Source of the DNA: Euborellia annulipes
Lineage: Eukaryota; Arthropoda; Insecta; Dermaptera; Anisolabididae
Assembly (NCBI GenBank): GCA_023213315.1
Contig: JAKCPI010014421.1
Coordinates: 1-64,000, forward strand
Reading direction: 5' to 3'
Length of the DNA: 64,000 nucleotides
Part shown: one piece after another, positions 1 through 12,029 of the stretch
How the letters are laid out: each line of letters starts with the position of its first letter
Position numbering within the stretch: the stretch's first letter is position 1
Notes under the pieces: generated by a model
The model's input: only the letters and a program-made list of their open reading frames with translations
What the model was told of the DNA's origin: nothing
The model's database searches: none
Program-made: the position numbers and the translations under genes

Positions 1-600
1 TTTTCCGATCATCATCTCCTTATTGTCCCCCCCCATGAAGGCTTCAAGCTCATTTCTCTCTCTCTCTCTCTAATCAAAGGTCCAGGCGACCGCAGAGGGG
101 GACTTTGATGTCCCACCCACATCTCGCATTCGTATATCCCCCCACCCCACCTCCCTTCCCTTCTATGCATGTTTTTTTTTTCTCTCTTCCCTTCTTTCGC
201 TTTTTTTTTTTCATGGATGAATAGCTTCCCTTAAACCGAACCCTATTTTCGTTTGTGGACCAAAGGATGCTGATTTTCTCTCTCTCTCTCTTTGATAGAG
301 ACCAATTGGGTATTATAAAAAAAAAAAAAAACTAATAACTCCTTTATAAAGATAAAAAAAAAAAAAAAAAACAATTCGCTTAAGTTAACAAATTTTGATT
401 TTAATTTTAATGAATTTTCAAAAAAAACAAACAAATAATTACAACAATACCTAACCTATAAATCCATTTGAATGGTTTGTATTTAATTTTAATATAAAAT
501 TAGATGAATGCTATAAAATAATATTATTTATAAAGTTTTTAAAATACCTATTATTCACCTTCGGGTTTTAATAAATATATTAAATATGTATAAATTAAAA
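1..600. other. AT-rich non-coding stretch with CT runs
   Basis: Homopyrimidine and homopolymer DNA: CT dinucleotide runs near 57-72 and 277-291, and A/T runs of 10-18 bases near 171-210 and 317-371. I see no gene, splice-bounded reading frame or mobile-element end here. Confidence 0.6.
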
Positions 601-1085
601 AAAAAGCCCCTTTGGGTTTTTTTTCTCTTTATGAATTTAGTGTCTTTTTTACTTTGAGTATAGACGATTGGACATACTGATTTTATATCTACTTGTATTT
701 ATCATTATAATTCAATTAATAAAAAGGATTTTAGTTAATTTTCCTTCATTTTATAAATTATTACTTTTCATTTAAATAATTACATATATACTTCTACATC
801 CTTTTGATTTGTATACATTATTTATATATAGGTTAGAAAATGTATTTTATAGAAAATCTTTAACTAAAAACGATCAAATTTTAAATCAAAGACTCAATTT
901 AATTATATATTATTTATTTATTTGCCTCATGATGATTTTAGTTATTATATTTAATTCACATAACAACTCTAAAGTTTCCCAACTCTGAATCTAGCAACTA
1001 TTGTCAATTCTGTTGCTGATTTCAACAAATAACCTAAAAGAGTGAATTATATCTATTTATATTTTAAACATCCGTTTAAAATTTT
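600..1085 (+). repeat. Local repeat R1, copy 1
   Basis: First of four diverged copies of a roughly 450-500 base unit. Shared landmarks in order are a TTTGAGTATAGAC block, 'TACTTCTACATCCTTTTGAT', 'TAGGTTAGAAAATGTATTTT', 'CTAGCAACTATTGTCAATTC' and a closing 'TTTTAAACATCCGTTTA'. The other copies lie at about 1.14, 5.27 and 5.99 kb on the same strand. No coding potential or terminal structure is visible, so the class of the repeat is unknown. Confidence 0.7.
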
Positions 1086-1139
1086 CATTTATTATTAAAT
1101 TAAATGAAATTTGATAAATTTTAAATTCAATTAGTATTC

Positions 1140-1620
1140 ATATTTTTTTTCCAAATAAAAGATCGTTTTAATAAAAATAATTTTATTTAATTTTGTTTTT
1201 TAGATTAAATTTTTATAATTGTTGTTAATTTATTTTATAAATATTCTTTTATTTCAAAGAATTATAGGCCTAGTTATATACTTCTACGCGGCGGGGGGGG
1301 GAACCCTTTGATTTTTATCCATTATTTATTTTTAGGTTAGTAAATGTATTTTAATTAAATCATTTTATAGAAAATGTTTAACTAAAAACCAACAATTAAT
1401 AAAAGTCGTTTAATTCACAGACACAATTTCAATAACATGATTAACTTGGCAACCTTTGTTTAGTTATATTTAATTAAATAACGTCTTATTGCTTGTTCAT
1501 CACTCAATTTACCTTGTCTTGTTATTAATTTAACTTCAATTAATATCACATAACCTCAAAGAGTATACTATTTTAGGCCCTATATTTTAAACATTTTTTA
1601 TATTTTTCATTTATTATTAT
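1140..1620 (+). repeat. Local repeat R1, copy 2 (rearranged)
   Basis: Contains the TACTTCTAC block (interrupted by a GC-rich CGCGGCGGGGGGGG insertion near 1286), the TAGGTTAGTAAATG block and the 'TATTTTAAACATTTTTTAT' end. It is more diverged than copy 1 and lacks the CTAGCAACTATTG block in its expected place. Confidence 0.5.
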
Positions 1621-2536
1621 TAAAAATAAATTATAAAAATCTTTTTATTATTTTATATAAATGTTTTAAATATTTTCAATTAATTATTTGAACTTAATCC
1701 TTATTAATTTTTTTTTTAACAATTTCACTTTTCATTTGCATGAAAATTTAGTGAAAATAATAAGCTTTGAAGATTATCGAATTGTTTTATTTATTAAACA
1801 TCCGATTAAAATGAAATTTATTTATTAAATTTAATTAAAATTTTATTCCTTTAATCTTTTTTTTTTTGACACCTTAACAAATAATTGTATTAAACAATGC
1901 AGAGTTTCCTATCTCTTAATTTATGTCTATTGTTAATTTGAAAGCTTAGCTTTTCATTATTATATAGACAAAGTTCCATAAGATGAGAATTTTTTTTTTT
2001 ATTACGTCATTGCCCAATTTCTTTTTCCTCAGCAATTCTCGTTTAACCCATAGGATTTTTAAGTCTTGCTGACAAGTGTCCTTAAATCTGAGATCTGGAC
2101 ACATCTTACGTTAGTCATCCCCCAAGAGAGAATACCTGGAAAGAGAGAGAGAGAAGGATGATCCTTAGGGATTGGCGTTTTTTTTTACTCCTTACAGAGA
2201 CATGACCAGGCAAGTCAAATCATCACGACCTCCAAAGGACATGTAATAAATTATTTATTTTTATTATTTTTTTTTTTTTTTTTAAGTGACCCAATTGTCT
2301 AAACAAAAAAATGTCATTTCCTTTCCAAATGTACCTAAAAAAAGGTTATAGCACATCAACTCAGAAAATTGACTATTTTAGGGAATTTTTGTGTTTTTAA
2401 AAAAATAATTTTTTTATTAAAACGCTTTGAAAAACTTGTTAATTCAACCCTACTCCCCCCCCCCTCCCTCTCCCTTTGACCTAATTTATTACATTATTCT
2501 TATTTACCACTCAATAATTCTTATTTTAAATTATTA
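1621..2536. other. AT-rich stretch, nothing specific
   Basis: A/T homopolymers (for example T-runs near 1990 and 2265-2283) and a short GA run near 2142. I see no gene or element boundary. Confidence 0.5.
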
Positions 2537-3126
2537 AATGCTTTTATTTAACTTACTCTTTCAAGGTCACCAACTTTATGGCTTTGTTAGGGACACTTCC
2601 CGATGAGCTAGAGGTGTGAAATTTGATATTTAAGAGTCATTTTTGATGACGCAAATTGTGAGTTTGGTTTTACCAAAATGGACCAAACTAATGTGGTACT
2701 TTATTTGAAACCCTTCGCGAATTAATGTAATTTCAAAAGACTTCCCGATGGGCTAGAGGTGTGAAATGTAATACTTAAGAGTCATTTTTGATGACGCCAC
2801 TATATGGTGGTTTTGATCAAAATAGACCAAACTAATGTGGTACTTTATTTGAAACCCTTCGCGAATTAATGTAATTTCAAAAGACTTCCCGATGGGCTAG
2901 GGGTGTGAAATGTAATACTTAAGAGTCATTTTTGATGACGCCACTATATGGTGGTTTTGATCAAAATAGACCAAACTAATGTGGTACTGTTTTTGAAGCC
3001 TCCGCAAATAAGGCCCTATTAACTATAGTTTTGAATTTTGATATTTACGAGTCATTTTTTTATGATAATGAATAATTTTTCAATTGAACCAAATCAATAC
3101 AGGCCAAACTAATGTGGTACTTTATC
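2537..3126 (+). repeat. Array of ~145 bp subrepeats, left arm
   Basis: Three full units and one degenerate unit, each beginning ACTTCCCGATG (2595, 2740, 2884; spacing 145 and 144) and containing 'GAGTCATTTTTGATGACGC' and 'CCAAACTAATGTGGTACTTT'. The array is preceded by a unique lead, AAATGCTTTTATTTAACTTA. The same lead and the same units occur in inverted orientation at 54,121-54,720. This pattern, subrepeats plus a shared unique outer end, resembles the arms of foldback-type elements. That is an inference from layout, since no transposase is present. Confidence 0.85.
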
Positions 3127-3169
3127 ATATTGATGATTTTTGATAAGACTAAAAGACTAAAAAGCTTAA

Positions 3170-3487
3170 AATAAAAATAAAATAAAAAAAGAGATTTTTA
3201 AAAAAAATGCTTTTATTTAAATTGAACTAAAAGAGAGAGAAATAAGAAAGAAATAATTTAATTGTTCTTGTTAAAATTTTTTAATATTTATGACTTAAAA
3301 TAAAAGCGTGGGGCGCGGCCTCGAAGGTGATTCGAGGCTCGCGCCCCACGCTTTTATTTTTTAAGTCCAAAATATTAAGAAATTTTAAACAAGAACAATT
3401 AAATTATTTCTAACTCTTATTTCTCTCTTTTTTAGTTCAGATTTAAATAAAAGCATTTTTTTAAAAATCTTTTTTTATTTTATTTTA
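3170..3487. repeat. 318 bp near-perfect palindrome with GC-rich core
   Basis: The two arms (about 3170-3315 and 3340-3487) are reverse complements over almost their whole length, including 'TTAATTGTTCTTGTT' / 'AACAAGAACAATTAA'. The centre (3306-3350) is strikingly GC-rich: GCGTGGGGCGCG faces CGCGCCCCACGC, with CCTCGAA and TTCGAGG nested inside. It starts about 45 bases after the 145 bp array. It is probably a hairpin MITE; the family is unknown and no clear target duplication was found. Confidence 0.85.
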
Positions 3488-5268
3488 GACCAATTTACAA
3501 GTGAATTATATAAATAAGTCTAATGTAATTAAAAATCAAAGGGATGTAGATTATATATAAACATGTATAAAAGCTAAACTCAGAGTTAACCTCTTTCTTA
3601 ATAATTAAAAGACAATTTTATTTATTTAAACATAAAAATAAATAAATTATTTATTTATCTTTTAATTAAGAAGTTATTTTTTCAATAATTTTACTGAAAT
3701 TTCTCTCGGTAATTCATAAATTCGCCTGAATTAGAAACCAAAACTGATGATATGTAGTTTCAGTTGTCTATCTGCCAGGCGCTATCCTAACTTAAGAAAT
3801 TTTTGGTACCTCTACAGAAGTTTGCCGCTTTCAAGTGAACTAGTGCAAAACATTGGATGGATAAGCCCGATCAAATATATAAAGTTCACCCCTCAAAATA
3901 ATTATATTTCCTAGCCAAAATGTGTACAGCCGCCATTCTCATTTACTCCCAAAGACAACAAACAAATGGAATGCATTCATTCATTCATTCATTAAATAAA
4001 GCATTAAATTGAAATTAAATATTTAATTTTTTCCATTCTAATTAAATTCCCCAAATTATTATTATTATTTTTTAAATTAAATATAAATTTTTTTAATTGG
4101 GTAACAATTAAAATTTAAAATGAAATAAATATGACAAGATATATAAACAAAATTTTCTCTTAAAAATATGAAGAGAGCTTATTACCCATCAAATATAAAT
4201 CAAAAATATTTACAGGCAACTTTACAGGCCTACCGACAATTTAAGATGTCTAAAATAATTTTGCCTTTCGAATAACGATGGTAGAAATGAAATGACAAAT
4301 ATTATCTCAAATAAATGAGATGAAGAATATATATATTTCGATCCTAACCTTCATTCTTATTAAAAGGTAATGTTATTTATTTACCTATAAACAAAATAAA
4401 TATTAAAACGAAAAATTATTTATTTATTTTTTAATTAAATAGAATAATAAAATTAAATAAAATGTTAGATTAAAACAAAGAAAAAAAAAACAATTTCTAT
4501 TTAACCTTTTCTTTGTTTAAAATGGCGATCAAATTTAGAGAGAAAGAAACAAAAAGGGTTTTTTTTTCTCTTTCTTCGTTTAAAAATCGGTCCTCGAACG
4601 AACGTAACGTGAAGGAAAAATAAGATAAGAATTACAATGAAAATCGGGTTACTGAGGGGGGATAATTTTACCTGTTTGGTCCTCCCTAAAAAAAAAAAAA
4701 TCAATTTTTTAAGGATTGAAATTCAATTCTCTTCTCTCTAGTATAAAAACAAATATGAAAAGTTTTTTTTTTTTCTTTTGTATTTATCTAACTAATCTTT
4801 TTAGAAGTAGCAAAAAAAAAAAATATTGAAAATTTTACAGATGCATGGATGTGAATAATTAATTAAAAAAAAAAAAAAAAATAAAAAAACAAAGAAGGAA
4901 GAGAAAGACAGACAGAGAGAGAAAGAGAGAGAAAACCAGTGCACTAATATTGAATGAATGAATGTTTGGGTGTGTGTGTGTGTGTATCTGGAGCTGTAAT
5001 CGATTTGGTCCGGAGCTGCAGCAGCAAGCGGGCAGGCAGGCAGGCATGCCTAGGAGAGAGGGCTTTGCTTGCTTTGCTTTTGCTTTTGCTTCACTCCCTT
5101 ACCCTTCAATTCAAACGCTTTCTTTCTTTCTTCCATTTCATTGAATACTTACTCTACATATTTTCTTTTTTTTCCATTATTTCTATTATTATATTAATTA
5201 ATAATTTTTAAACTCTTAAAAATTTATTTATTTGACTTCCTCTTCTTCATTTGTTGTGATTTAGTGTT
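3488..5268. other. AT-rich stretch with simple repeats
   Basis: Contains an ATTC tetranucleotide run (3974-3993), a GT run (about 4970-4985) followed by AGGC repeats near 5033-5045, and many homopolymers. AACAAATGGAATGCATTC at 3961 recurs inverted at 7363. The open frames around 4.5-5.2 kb are low-complexity and I do not regard them as genes. Confidence 0.5.
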
Positions 5269-5269
5269 T

Positions 5270-5870
5270 TTTTGTTTATGAATTTTGTGTCTTTTTTTAT
5301 TTTGAGTATAGATAATTTTTTTTTTTTTTTTTTTTTTGGAATGGGTGCATAAGGTCCGAAGACATACTGATTTTATATTTTCTTGAATTTATCATTATAA
5401 TTATAATTCTTAATTAATTATTATCAAAAAAAAAAATATTTAATTTTTTTTTTTTTTTTTTTTAAACATTCACACTTTTTTCTCATTCACACTCACACTC
5501 ACACTCACATTCACACAGTCTTTTCGGCAACTCTGGCCATTTAAGACTTCATACGATAACCGTTGTAATTAATAAATGTATTGTGGGGTTCAGGCATCAA
5601 TATTTAATTTTGTTTTTATATAAAATTTTATCTAATTGTTGCTAATTTATTTTATAAATATTTCTTTTCATTTAATTACTTATATACTTCTACATCCCTT
5701 TGATTTTTATACATTATTTATTTAGAGGCTAGAAAATGTATTTTAATTAAATAATTTTATTGAAAATCTTTAACTAAAAACAAAAACAATTTAATTATAT
5801 ATAATTTATTTATTTGGCTTATGATTATTTTGGCAAACTGTTTTAGTTATATTCTTTTTTTTTTCATTAT
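5270..5870 (+). repeat. Local repeat R1, copy 3 (SINE-interrupted)
   Basis: Begins with the TTTTGAGTATAGATA block at about 5300 and resumes after the SINE at 5448-5598 with the TACTTCTACATCCC, TTATTTAGAGGCTAGAAAATG and ATTTGGCTTATGATTATTTTGG blocks. The interruption by the SINE gives a relative age: the R1 duplication is older than the SINE insertion. Confidence 0.65.
5448..5598 (-). mobile_element. tRNA-derived SINE A, 5'-truncated copy
   Basis: Flanked by a perfect 13-base duplication, AATATTTAATTTT, at 5435-5447 and 5599-5611. Read on the minus strand it ends in a GTGTGAATGTGAGTGTGAG stretch, then GAGAAAAAAGTGTGAATG and a poly-A tail, the same 3' end as the full copy at 8152-8391. The tRNA-like head is missing. 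The insertion lies inside local repeat R1 copy 3. Confidence 0.85.
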
Positions 5871-5984
5871 TATTATTTTTATTATTATTAATAATCTTTA
5901 TACTCTTTTTCGGTCATTAATTAATTTATTTGTCTCTTCTTAATCTTATATGATATACTGTATAAATAAATTTAATTTGGGTTT

Positions 5985-6495
5985 TTTTTTGATTATGAAT
6001 TTAATGTCTTTATTTTGAATATAGACAATTTGTCATACTGGTTTTATATTTTCTTTTATTTATCATTATATTAATAATTGTATTTCATAATTAATAATTA
6101 TCAGAAAAAATAATTTTATTTAATTTTGTTTTTCTAAAATTGTTGGTAATTTATTTTATAAATGTCTCTTTTTATTTAAAGAATTATATACCTCTACATC
6201 CCTTTGATTTGTATACATTATTTATATATAGGTTAGAAAATGTATTTTATAAAAAATCTTCAACTAAAAACAAACAAATTTCATTTAATTGACAAAGTTA
6301 ATTATATACAGTATAATTTATTTATTTGGTTCATGATTATTTTGGCAAACTGTTTTCGTTATTATATTTAATTCGCATAACGTCTCTATAGTTCTCTGAA
6401 TCTAGCAACTATTGTCAATTCAGTTGCTAATATCATTATATAATCCTAAAAGAGTGTATTATATCTATTTATATTTTAAACATCCGTTTAGATAC
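5985..6495 (+). repeat. Local repeat R1, copy 4
   Basis: Carries all landmarks of copy 1 in the same order, including 'CTCTACATCCCTTTGATTTG', 'TATATAGGTTAGAAAATG', 'CTAGCAACTATTGTCAATTC' and 'TTTTAAACATCCGTTTAG'. It is the copy most similar to copy 1. Confidence 0.7.
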
Positions 6496-8139
6496 ATCCT
6501 CCTTTAAACAAAAATGATCTGCGGTTAATTATTTTTATGTTATTGATGGATTTTTAAATTTAATATAGGAATGTATGAATTATGTCATTTATTCTTCGTG
6601 TTCCATTTATGTTCTTTTTTTTATATCAATCACATCGTATTTTCCAAGAATTTTATTTTATTCATTATATTTTTATGCCTCTTGCCTTTTCATTCGATAC
6701 GTAATAATGCTATTGATTTCAACGGATTTGAATCTGGAAAATCTCTTTTGCTATTTGTTTGCTTTTTGCTTTTTCTACGAAACTCTGATCCTAACCACCC
6801 GATGGGGAATTATCTCTATGACATTCCAATTAAACGAAAATCAAACAAAAGTTTTTATCTAATACTATCTGTGCAACCCGGTAACGGCGGGAGGATTTAA
6901 TGTAATATTTGAAGTCTAATCAAATTGAAACGAGAAATTATCAACAAAATCCACTGCCCCCGAATCACCGGTATGTAAAGATCTTCGATAATAAACAAAA
7001 ATGCATTTTATTAAAAAAATTCCAAATTTTAGATTTTTTTTTTTAATAAAATTTCATTTTAACATCATCATTGAATAATTTTTTTCTAATCAAAATTCCA
7101 CAAGAAATATGAGAGATGAATTTTTTTTTAATTTTATTTTTGAGAGCGTTCCATAAATCATTAGATGGAGGGGTGAAATGGGCGAGTGAAGGTAAAACTT
7201 TTTGCCCTCTCTCCTTATTTCTATCTCGCGTATAAGATATTATTTTTTAATTTTAAAGAAAAAAAAATTTAATAAAAATATATTCATTTTTATTTCATAA
7301 CAATTAAATTATATTGTTTACATTTAACAATATTATCAACAATGCTTTGTTAAATAATAAGTGAATGCATTCCATTTGTTTTTTAGGAGTAAAAATGCTA
7401 AAACTTTTTCTTTCAAATAATAAAGACTTTTTTTATTTAAAATCAAAGTATTTAGGGTATTATCACACCTGATTTTTTCAATTTTAATATAGGAAGTCAA
7501 TCTATTAATGAATCATGATTATATATTTAGAATTTATATAAACAAATAAATACTTGGCAACAAATTAATAAAATAAATCAGCTTATTGAAGATCAACATA
7601 TAAATCATGAATAAGCGACTTCTTTTATTTATTTTCTCTTATTCTATAATAATAAATTATATATTCACTGAATTCAAAAATATAATTTTTTAACCCTTAA
7701 ATAGTCTGAATAAAGACTAATTATAACATAATTTTTTTAAATATTTATTTAAAATAATAGGCTTTTGGTACTAATAAAAAGGGAAATTAAAGAAAATCAA
7801 AATATGTTGCAAATTTCACGCTCCTCTATTTAATGTAATCACTTTTGATGCTGACAAGTAATTGTCGAAATACGTATCAAGGGTTAATTTTTAATTAAAA
7901 AAGTTTAACTTAATTTGTATATTTAATTTTAATTTACAAAATGTTTTAAAATTTCGGCGATTTTCGAAATTATAATTTATTATATCGATGGCTTCCGGAG
8001 CACATTCAAATTATTTATTAAAAAAGAAAAAAAAAATTAATTCTTGCCAATAATAATAATTCATTATTTATTAATTAAATAAAGAACAATTATTACTTTT
8101 ATTATTGTATCAACAATAAACTAAAAATTAACCTTTTTT
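6496..8139. other. AT-rich stretch; short element edge near 6868
   Basis: At 6868-6893 there is ACTATCTGTGCAACCCGG followed by TAACGGCGGG, an isolated GC-rich patch resembling the ACTAGCTG..CCCG edges seen elsewhere in the window (9.48, 10.96, 37.15 kb). An open frame of 109 codons at 6571-6900 ends in this patch and has no recognisable domain. The remainder is AT-rich with nothing else I can name. Confidence 0.45.
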
Positions 8140-8151
8140 ATTAATAAAATT

Positions 8152-8391
8152 TGGCCCTCGGGCTTGGCGTAGTTGGTAGAACGCCACTCTTGTATGCCAA
8201 GGGTCGAGGGTTCGGGCCCCAGGGAGTCCGATGATTTTATTTAAGCCATTTGCTAAAATAAGAAAGCCTGGGCCCCAATATATATATATTCATAATAACT
8301 GTTATCATTTAAAGTCTTATATGGACTAAGTTGTCGAGTGTGTGAATGTGAGTGTGAATAGGAAAAAAGTGTGAGTGTTAAAAAAAAAAAA
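8152..8391 (+). mobile_element. tRNA-derived SINE A, complete copy
   Basis: A 240 base retroposon flanked by the perfect 12-base duplication ATTAATAAAATT (8140-8151 and 8392-8403). The head has a tRNA-like fold: GGGCTTG can pair with GGAGTCC at six of seven positions. Box A lies in GGCGTAGTTGGTAGAACGCC and box B in GGGTTCGGGCC, the expected RNA polymerase III promoter. A body (ATTTAAGCCATTTGC, GACTAAGTTGTCG) follows, then a GTGTGAATGTGAGTG stretch and a poly-A tail. The head looks closest to Ala- or Thr-type tRNA, but I would not fix the isotype. Other copies in the window lie at 5.45, 19.5 and 51.6 kb, all on the minus strand. Confidence 0.92.
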
Positions 8392-8403
8392 ATTAATAAA
8401 ATT

Positions 8404-10600
8404 ATTTATTAATTCAAATTAAACAGAAGATATAATATTTTAATTAAAAAATGTAGGCGTATTTACTTTATTTTTATTTAAACAAATTCATGAAAAATGA
8501 AAAATAAGCATTTTTTATTTTATCTTAGATCGACTTAATTTCCGCATCATTCTCCATCAGAGAAGAAGGGAGAGGGAGGGAGAGGGAGAAAATTAAGTTC
8601 TCCCTTTTAGATAATATAATAATAATACAATTTCTCTCTCTCGTGTGGTGTTTTGAACTAATAAATAATTTGTTAAAGCAGAGAGTGCTTGAGAGAGAAA
8701 CGATGCGATGGAGGATGGAGGGGGGACATTTTTATCGTGGCTTAAAAGACGCTCTCTTACTGCTTCCTTCAAAAGATAGACGGACAGACAGACGGACAGA
8801 CTTGCTCTCTCTCTCTCTCTCTCTCTGCTCATTCACTAGAGTTAGTAAAGAGCGTTTTTTTTTTTTTTTTTTTACTTTTTACTAGAATGAGTTTCCTAAA
8901 GCTCATGTCAATTCATCAAGTGGAATTATTCTCCTAGTTTTACTTTTTTTTTTTTTTTTTTGTTAAAACTTATACGTACGTGTATATTCACTTAAATATA
9001 TTCATTTGAACCGTGCAAAAAACAAATCTTCAATAATTGACTAATTTTCACTAAATTTCACAAAAAATCTTTTTGCAGTAATTCCTCTTTTCATTCCTTC
9101 TGTCTGGGTTTAAATAAATGCATAAAGAGGCAAAATATATATATATATACATTCTACATCTTATTTTTTTTTGTTTATCATAGAATATAACTTGGAAATT
9201 CTAACATTATAAATAATAAGATTTTAATCAAATTAAGAACTCTTTTTTTTTTTTGTAATCGAATTATTTAATTTCTTAATTTATTTTTGCAACAAAATAA
9301 TAATTCTTTATTTTTTTCAAATAAACTAAATATATAAATAAGATTTGTAGAATTAATTTTAAGTTATTTATTTAATTTTTAATTGAACCAACAATAAAAT
9401 TTGAATAATTTAAATTAATACTATTTAATATTAATTAATTAATTTTTTAGAAAACTTAAAAGAGAAAGAACTCATTTGTGAGCGGGCTATGCAGCTAGTT
9501 AATTTCGATATAAAAGAAATGCACACCATATAAAAATATGCACCTCATTTCTATTAATATATTAACGTTAAATACACGTAGATGAAAAGGAATTTATTTT
9601 CCGTAATTATCCTTTAATGTGTAGCCCTACTAAATACTCTAAACATTCATTCATTCAATATTTTACAAGGCCCTTTTGGCCTCATCAGTGCTCACAATTT
9701 CTAATTGAAATGGTTTTGAAATAAAATAGATTGCACATGTCAAGGAAAAATATATTTTCTCACTCTCGTTATCATTCAACTGTAAACAAACAAACAAACG
9801 GTAATTTATGCATTTATTTACCTTACTTACCACCTCACATTTGTCATCTCTTTTTTTTCTTCTTTTGTTCGCCAAAAAGAAAAAAATAATTTTTTTTTGT
9901 TATTATTATTAACCACCGAGTTGAAAAATTAATCAAAGAAATTCAGGCTATTTATTAGTGTCAGCAAATATTATTTAATTTAATAAAAATATTTATTTTG
10001 ATTGTTAAACAATAATTATTATTTATTAGGCAATAATCCACATAGAAAAAACTCCTAAAATCAAAATCATTTTTGAAGGTTAGTATATAATTTAATATTT
10101 ATTTAAATTGTTTTATAAATTTTATCAAAATTGTTTAAAATCATCTAATAAATATGTAAATGATATTTCCGTGAGGTAGGTTAAATAAACTAAAAATTAA
10201 ATGAGATTTTAACCCAAATTTCATTTTCCTTTTACAAAAGAACAAACGCTATGATGATACCTTTGTTTTTGTTGTTATTTAAATTTAAATTTCTATACAA
10301 ATAATAATAATAATAATAATGTAATAAAAGCGTCAAAAGCATAAATTTCATATAATAGCGTAACTAACAGACTTATGACAATCCATAATTTGATTGTTGT
10401 TGTTGTTGTTTAATAATTATTCTAAAGTTTATGAACTTATTTTATTTGTTATATTTAAAAAAACAATTCGACGTTTTTATTAATATATGACTATTATTAA
10501 AATGAGGAAAGGCGTCAATTTACCAATTGTTTTATAAAAAAAAAAAATAATAATCATCTAAGAAACGTATAATATAATTTCATTCAAATATAAAAATAAT
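8404..10600. other. AT-rich stretch with CT run
   Basis: Holds a CT run near 8807-8826, several T-runs of 17-19 bases (8856, 8946), AT runs, and CGGGCTATGCAGCTAGTT at 9483, which faces a reverse-oriented similar motif at 10,964. There is no supported gene; the frames near 8.6-8.9 kb are made of simple repeats. Confidence 0.5.
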
Positions 10601-10604
10601 TCTG

Positions 10605-11460
10605 AAATTTCTGATATTTATATTAAATAAATAAATATATAATTTTATTAATTAAAAATAATTAAAAAATAATAATAATGTTTAATTGTTGATAAATTAG
10701 TTTAACTTTTATATTCAACAAAATTTGATTATTACCTAATAGTGTTAACAATGAGAAGAAAATATTTTATCATTATAGAGTCAACAATATAATAATAATA
10801 ATTTTTTCTTCATTAAAAACCTGAATGTAAATTAATTTTTATTTTCAATATTTTAGGTCATTATTCGTTTATATTTAACTAAACAAAATTGATTGAATAA
10901 TAATAATCTGACATCGTTTATTATTGAATAAAGTTTATATTTAATCCATAATAAGAACACTAGCTGCACAGCCCGCCTCCTTAAAATTAAAAATATCTTT
11001 TTTGGCATCTTGGGCAAATTAGACGAAGTTTCTATTGGTAACTCTAGTTAAAACATTATGTATCTACGAAAAGGAAAAAATTAAATTAAAAACACTAGGT
11101 TATAAGTTTCAAAAATTTATTAAAAATAGACACAATCAGGTATTTTTTTACTTTTGTTGGATTAAATATTAACGAATTAACGAAAAAACTCTCGATTGAT
11201 TAACGAATACGACGTAAAATGTTCAAAATTAAAAATTGTTTTATACCCAAGTTTTGAATAGAAATATAATTATTACATTATTTATTCTATAAAAATAAGA
11301 ATATTTTGTTCTTATCGTTAACAATATTAGGTAATAATCAGATATTGTTGAATATAAAATTTAAATCTTTTAATTAATTTATCAATAATCAAGCATTATT
11401 ATTTCAATTATTTTTAATTAATAACAATTATATATTTATATAATTTATTTAATATATCTA
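10605..11460. repeat. Long AT-rich inverted repeat
   Basis: Arms of about 150-170 bases at roughly 10,610-10,760 and 11,300-11,450 are diverged reverse complements; matching blocks include 'GATTATTACCTAATAGTGTT' facing AACAATATTAGGTAATAATC. The ~530 base interior contains the AACACTAGCTGCACAGCCCG edge motif. Class unknown; possibly an old foldback or MITE. Confidence 0.55.
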
Positions 11461-11464
11461 AAAA

Positions 11465-11570
11465 TTTTAGAGTATCTAAAAAATATAGGATTTTTGATTT
11501 TTAATCAAAATCTCGTTAGAGAACTGAAAAAATATATTAGTAAAGTACTACTTATAGACGAAGTTTTTTG
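11465..11570 (-). repeat. Repeat F fragment
   Basis: On the minus strand it carries the AGTACTTTACTAATATATTTTTTCAG and GATTAAAAATCAAAAATCC blocks that define repeat F (best seen at 13,270-13,760). It is diverged and short. Confidence 0.5.
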
Positions 11571-12029
11571 TAAATAAATCCAAAATTGGAAGAAGGAAAA
11601 TGATAAAAATCAAGAGTTAAAGATGAACTCGCCGTTAATGCAAAACAACAATCCAATAAACAACTTTCCCTCCTTATTAAAAATTAGTTAAGAGGATTTT
11701 TTTTTTTTTTGAAATAAATAATTAGCTTTCTTAGTTAAATAAAAATTCTTGAACAACCCTTGAATTATTTCTTTCAAGTGGTTCATTAAGTTCAATTAGT
11801 CCCTTCTCTCTTTCTCTTTTTTTTTTTTTTAAGAGCAAAATTAACTCTACTCTTGCTTCCCAATTCTATTTAATTGTTAATTGATAGTTTGAGGGTTGAA
11901 TTAAAAGAACGAATTCGTTTTATGCGCTTTGGTTAATATTATATCTAAACTGAGTACGTATTTATGTGATAGTAGAAATAATTATAGTAAAAAAAAAAAA
12001 GATTTCTGTTAAACAATTAAAAAAAATTT
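11571..12029. other. AT-rich stretch
   Basis: Homopolymers and pyrimidine runs (T-runs at about 11,697-11,710 and 11,818-11,831). I see nothing else. Confidence 0.5.

Noticed and set aside
8593..8885. Open frames on both strands around 8.6-8.9 kb
   Set aside because: Arginine/glutamate/serine-rich translations of CT and GA microsatellites.
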